A stretch of DNA of 9,117 nt, taken from positions 77,267 to 86,383 of the forward strand of contig DJMH01000036.1 of the NCBI GenBank assembly GCA_002435305.1, read 5' to 3'. Below are positions 7,093-9,117 of the stretch, piece after piece. The notes under the pieces were generated by a model. The model saw only the letters and a program-made list of their open reading frames with translations, was not told the DNA's origin and searched no databases. Origin of the DNA: Dehalococcoidia bacterium UBA6495. Lineage in GTDB: Bacteria > Chloroflexota > Dehalococcoidia > Lucifugimonadales > UBA826. A program made the translations under genes and the position numbers. Position 1 is the first letter of the stretch, and every line of letters begins with the position of its first letter.

Positions 7093-8061
7093 TCAGTAAG
7101 CCTCCCGAAACCTTCTTACGATCCAGAATCCAAGTAGGTTCATCAAAAGCGTCATACAAAACAAAAGCAGCCCAACCGCAAATATTGTGTTGTATTCAAA
7201 AGAGCCCACAGCTTGCTCTCCCATACTAGTTTGGGCTATGAAAGCCGTCATTGTCTGCACACTCTCCAATGGATTTAAAGTCATTTTAGGAGTAGCGCCA
7301 GCGGCTATGGTTACTAACATTGTCTCACCAATTGCTCTCGATAACGCAATGATGAAAGAAGCTATTATTCCAGAGAGAGCAGCCGGGACTACTACCCTAA
7401 GACTTACCTCATATCTTGTGGCTCCCAATGCATAAGCGGCCTCTCTCAAATTCCTCGGCACTGAAATCATGGCATCTTCACTGAGGGAAGAAACCATCGG
7501 TATGATCATAATTCCCATCACGAGCCCTGCACTCAACGCATTAAATATCAGCAAATCATCCAGTACATTTTGTAAAAGTGGAGTGACAAATGTAAGGGCA
7601 AAATACCCATAAACAACAGTGGGTATACCAGCGAGAATCTCCAATATCGGCTTAATAACCCTCCTAACTCTATCCGCCGCATATTCTGACAAAAATATAG
7701 CAGTCATAAGACCAACAGGCAGAGCTACTGAAGCGGCAATCACAGTTACAATTAAGGTTCCTGAAACGAGAGGCAAAACCCCGTATGATCTAGGCTTTAA
7801 TATTGGAGTCCACCGAGTACCTGTGAGAAATTCCCAAAGGTTTATTTCCTTAAAAAACCCATAGCCTTGATACAACAAGATTATAAGAATGCCCACTGTC
7901 GTCAATATTGACACCAATGCGCATGACATAAATAACCATTTAACAATAGATCCTTCAAGTTTTACCCATAACTTTTTTTTAGGATCCATGAGCCCTGACA
8001 CTTCGGTTATAGTCTCCTCTAGCGGTATTTGATGTGGGGCGTCATCTACAGCTCCATCCAT
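7093..8061 (-). CDS. pstC: Phosphate ABC transporter permease PstC
   Basis: Partner of PstA in the transmembrane channel. The 322 residues begin with a hydrophilic, acidic cytoplasmic stretch of about 40 residues, then a long hydrophobic helix (about 45-73), the exposed segment FLTGTRWTPILKPRSYGVLP that is typical of PstC, and further membrane helices near 99-131, 144-170, 176-200, 229-262 and 292-315. The EAA-type region NLREAAYALGATRYEV (204-219) and SRAIGETMLV mark the PstB-contacting and core helices. Other landmarks are LAGIPTVVYGYFAL and the arginine-rich C-terminus WIVRRFREAY. ATG at 8061 has GGGGG five bases upstream; this ribosome site can pair with upstream sequence. An in-frame ATG at residue 25 also exists but has less support. 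pstA begins one base after the stop. Confidence 0.95.
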   Translation of the reverse strand: MDGAVDDAPHQIPLEETITEVSGLMDPKKKLWVKLEGSIVKWLFMSCALVSILTTVGILIILLYQGYGFFKEINLWEFLTGTRWTPILKPRSYGVLPLVSGTLIVTVIAASVALPVGLMTAIFLSEYAADRVRRVIKPILEILAGIPTVVYGYFALTFVTPLLQNVLDDLLIFNALSAGLVMGIMIIPMVSSLSEDAMISVPRNLREAAYALGATRYEVSLRVVVPAALSGIIASFIIALSRAIGETMLVTIAAGATPKMTLNPLESVQTMTAFIAQTSMGEQAVGSFEYNTIFAVGLLLFCMTLLMNLLGFWIVRRFREAY

Positions 8062-8067
8062 TATGAC

Positions 8068-8117
8068 CCCCTACTCCCAAGCCTACAAATATAACTTGGA
8101 AACAACTACAGTAGGAG
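8068..8117 (-). promoter_or_regulatory. Hairpin in the pstS-pstC gap covering the pstC ribosome binding site
   Basis: In the minus-strand transcript, CUCCUAC (8117-8111) can pair with GUAGGGG (8074-8068) over seven bases with one G-U pair. The 3' arm is the purine-rich ribosome site lying a few bases before the pstC start. Inside it, CCAAG (8099-8095) can pair with CUUGG (8081-8077) around a 13-base loop. The two stems are separated by an asymmetric internal loop (11 and 2 bases). There is no T-run, so it is not an intrinsic terminator. It could lower pstC translation relative to pstS or protect the pstS message. The pairing is seen in the sequence; the role is inferred. Confidence 0.4.
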
Positions 8118-8125
8118 ATTCTTAG

Positions 8126-9106
8126 TTACTTTGCCAGCTTATCTTTGTTGTCAGTATAAGTCGCATTTCCCGAGGCTATATATCCGACTTCATTAGTGAG
8201 GTTAGGACCCTGCTCCATGTAGAAATTTACAAAAGCTTTAACTCCTGGCCGTTGGTAGCTTTTCTTATTTACATAAATGAACAGTGGTCGCGACAGTGGT
8301 GTGTATTTACCGGAGGGTATTGTTTCAAGGCTTGGTTCTACACAGCCTAATCCACTATCAACGGCAACAAGCTTCAGCTTATCTTTGTTTTCAGCATAGT
8401 AAGCATACCCAAAATAACCTAAAGAGCCTTTGTCGCCTGCGATGCCTTGCACCAGAACATTGTCATCTGCACTGGCAGTGTAATCAGCTCTAGAAGCCTG
8501 AGCCTCTCCATTTATTTTTTCCGTGAAGTAATCAAAGGTCCCGGAGTCACTGTCAGGTCCATACAACCTTATCTTCTGATCTGGAAACCCACTCTGTACC
8601 TGATTCCAATTTGTAATCGTTGACTCAGGATTCCAAATTGCTTTTAATTCCTCAACTGTCAAACAATCAACAAAGTTATTATCGGGATTAACCATTATGG
8701 AAAGCCCATCCGTACCAAGTCTGAGCTCATCATAAGTAACCCCGTTTTCCTCGGCTTTACTAGTTTCTTCAGGGTTTTTCATTAGACGAGAAGCATCAGA
8801 TATATCTGTTTCCCCAACTGTAAACCTCTTAAACCCTCCCCCTGTACCAGAAACCCCTACATTTACCCTAACTTTCGGAAAAACTTTGTTAAATTCTTCT
8901 GCTACAGCCTCTGAAATCGGATAGACAGTAGAAGACCCGTCTATCTCAATCGTCCCTTTTAACTTTGATGCCGGCTCAGTTGCTGGAGCTACAAGCTCTT
9001 CCGAAGAACCACTTCCACAAGCCATCATTATTAAAATTAAGGGTAACCCTATTGTGATTACTAAACCCCTCCCCAGCCTGGTGATGCTTTCTAGTGTAAA
9101 CATCAA
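8126..9106 (-). CDS. pstS: Phosphate-binding lipoprotein PstS (SphX-like type)
   Basis: Captures phosphate outside the membrane and delivers it to PstC-PstA. Of 326 residues, the first 29 form a lipoprotein signal peptide: a polar start with R10 and R13, a hydrophobic stretch, and a lipobox ending IMMAC, giving lipidated Cys 30. A Ser/Glu/Pro-rich tether follows (to about 48). The binding fold shows ligand loops DGSSTVYPIS (56-65), SGTGGGFKRF (86-95), DISDASR (101-107), GTDGLSI and GPDSDSGTFDYF (183-194). The last loop resembles SphX-like PstS proteins, lacking the Arg seen in the E. coli loop. C148 and C255 are the only other cysteines and could form a disulfide. The first codon is TTG at 9106, followed at once by ATG at 9103; ATG is the likelier start. 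No ribosome site is visible in the few remaining bases, and the promoter lies outside the window. Confidence 0.95.
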   Translation of the reverse strand: MMFTLESITRLGRGLVITIGLPLILIMMACGSGSSEELVAPATEPASKLKGTIEIDGSSTVYPISEAVAEEFNKVFPKVRVNVGVSGTGGGFKRFTVGETDISDASRLMKNPEETSKAEENGVTYDELRLGTDGLSIMVNPDNNFVDCLTVEELKAIWNPESTITNWNQVQSGFPDQKIRLYGPDSDSGTFDYFTEKINGEAQASRADYTASADDNVLVQGIAGDKGSLGYFGYAYYAENKDKLKLVAVDSGLGCVEPSLETIPSGKYTPLSRPLFIYVNKKSYQRPGVKAFVNFYMEQGPNLTNEVGYIASGNATYTDNKDKLAK

Positions 9107-9117
9107 TTTATATAACA

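Noticed and set aside
6709..7137. A 142-codon open frame on the plus strand opposite pstA and the end of pstC.
   Set aside because: It lies wholly opposite certain membrane-protein genes, has no ribosome site or recognisable domain, and looks like a shadow of their codon pattern.

Overview
This is an ordinary bacterial chromosomal window, densely coding and low-to-mid GC by eye. It holds ten recognisable genes in two convergent blocks. No mobile element, CRISPR array, tRNA, rRNA or phage gene was seen. The organism cannot be fixed from the sequence. PstS is an acylated lipoprotein of the SphX-like type, the branched-chain dehydrogenase subunits resemble those of Bacillus, and the first gene is an OmpR/PhoB-type regulator with a degenerate receiver. 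A marine Chloroflexota (SAR202/Dehalococcoidia-like) or another monoderm-like lineage is my tentative guess; this is inference, not shown by the window.

Plus strand, 15-4789. An orphan winged-helix regulator (15-698) is followed by a 111-base gap with a near-consensus sigma70 promoter (TTGACC, 18-base spacer, TATAAT). Next comes a tight operon encoding E1 alpha, E1 beta and E2 of a branched-chain 2-oxoacid dehydrogenase (bkdAA, bkdAB, bkdB) and the lipoate-attachment enzyme LipB. The complex decarboxylates the keto acids of Val, Leu and Ile to branched acyl-CoAs, used for catabolism or as primers for branched fatty acids. Its E2 lysine needs a lipoyl group, and LipB starts that modification, so the operon pairs an enzyme with its cofactor supply. 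No E3 (dihydrolipoamide dehydrogenase) or LipA is in the window.

Minus strand, 9106-4755. A complete high-affinity phosphate uptake operon is read pstS, pstC, pstA, pstB, phoU. PstS binds phosphate outside the cell, PstC and PstA form the membrane channel, PstB drives transport with ATP, and PhoU links transport to Pho signalling. pstC/pstA and pstA/pstB are separated by one base each, and pstB/phoU by 11. Only the pstS-pstC junction has a real gap (64 bases), and it can fold into a hairpin covering the pstC ribosome binding site. The pst promoter lies beyond the right edge.

The two blocks collide at lipB and phoU, whose coding ends overlap by 35 bases with no visible terminator between them. 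I found no convincing undescribed system. The points most worth a second look are the pseudo-receiver regulator, the E3-less bkd-lipB operon, the pstC leader hairpin and the tail-to-tail overlap.
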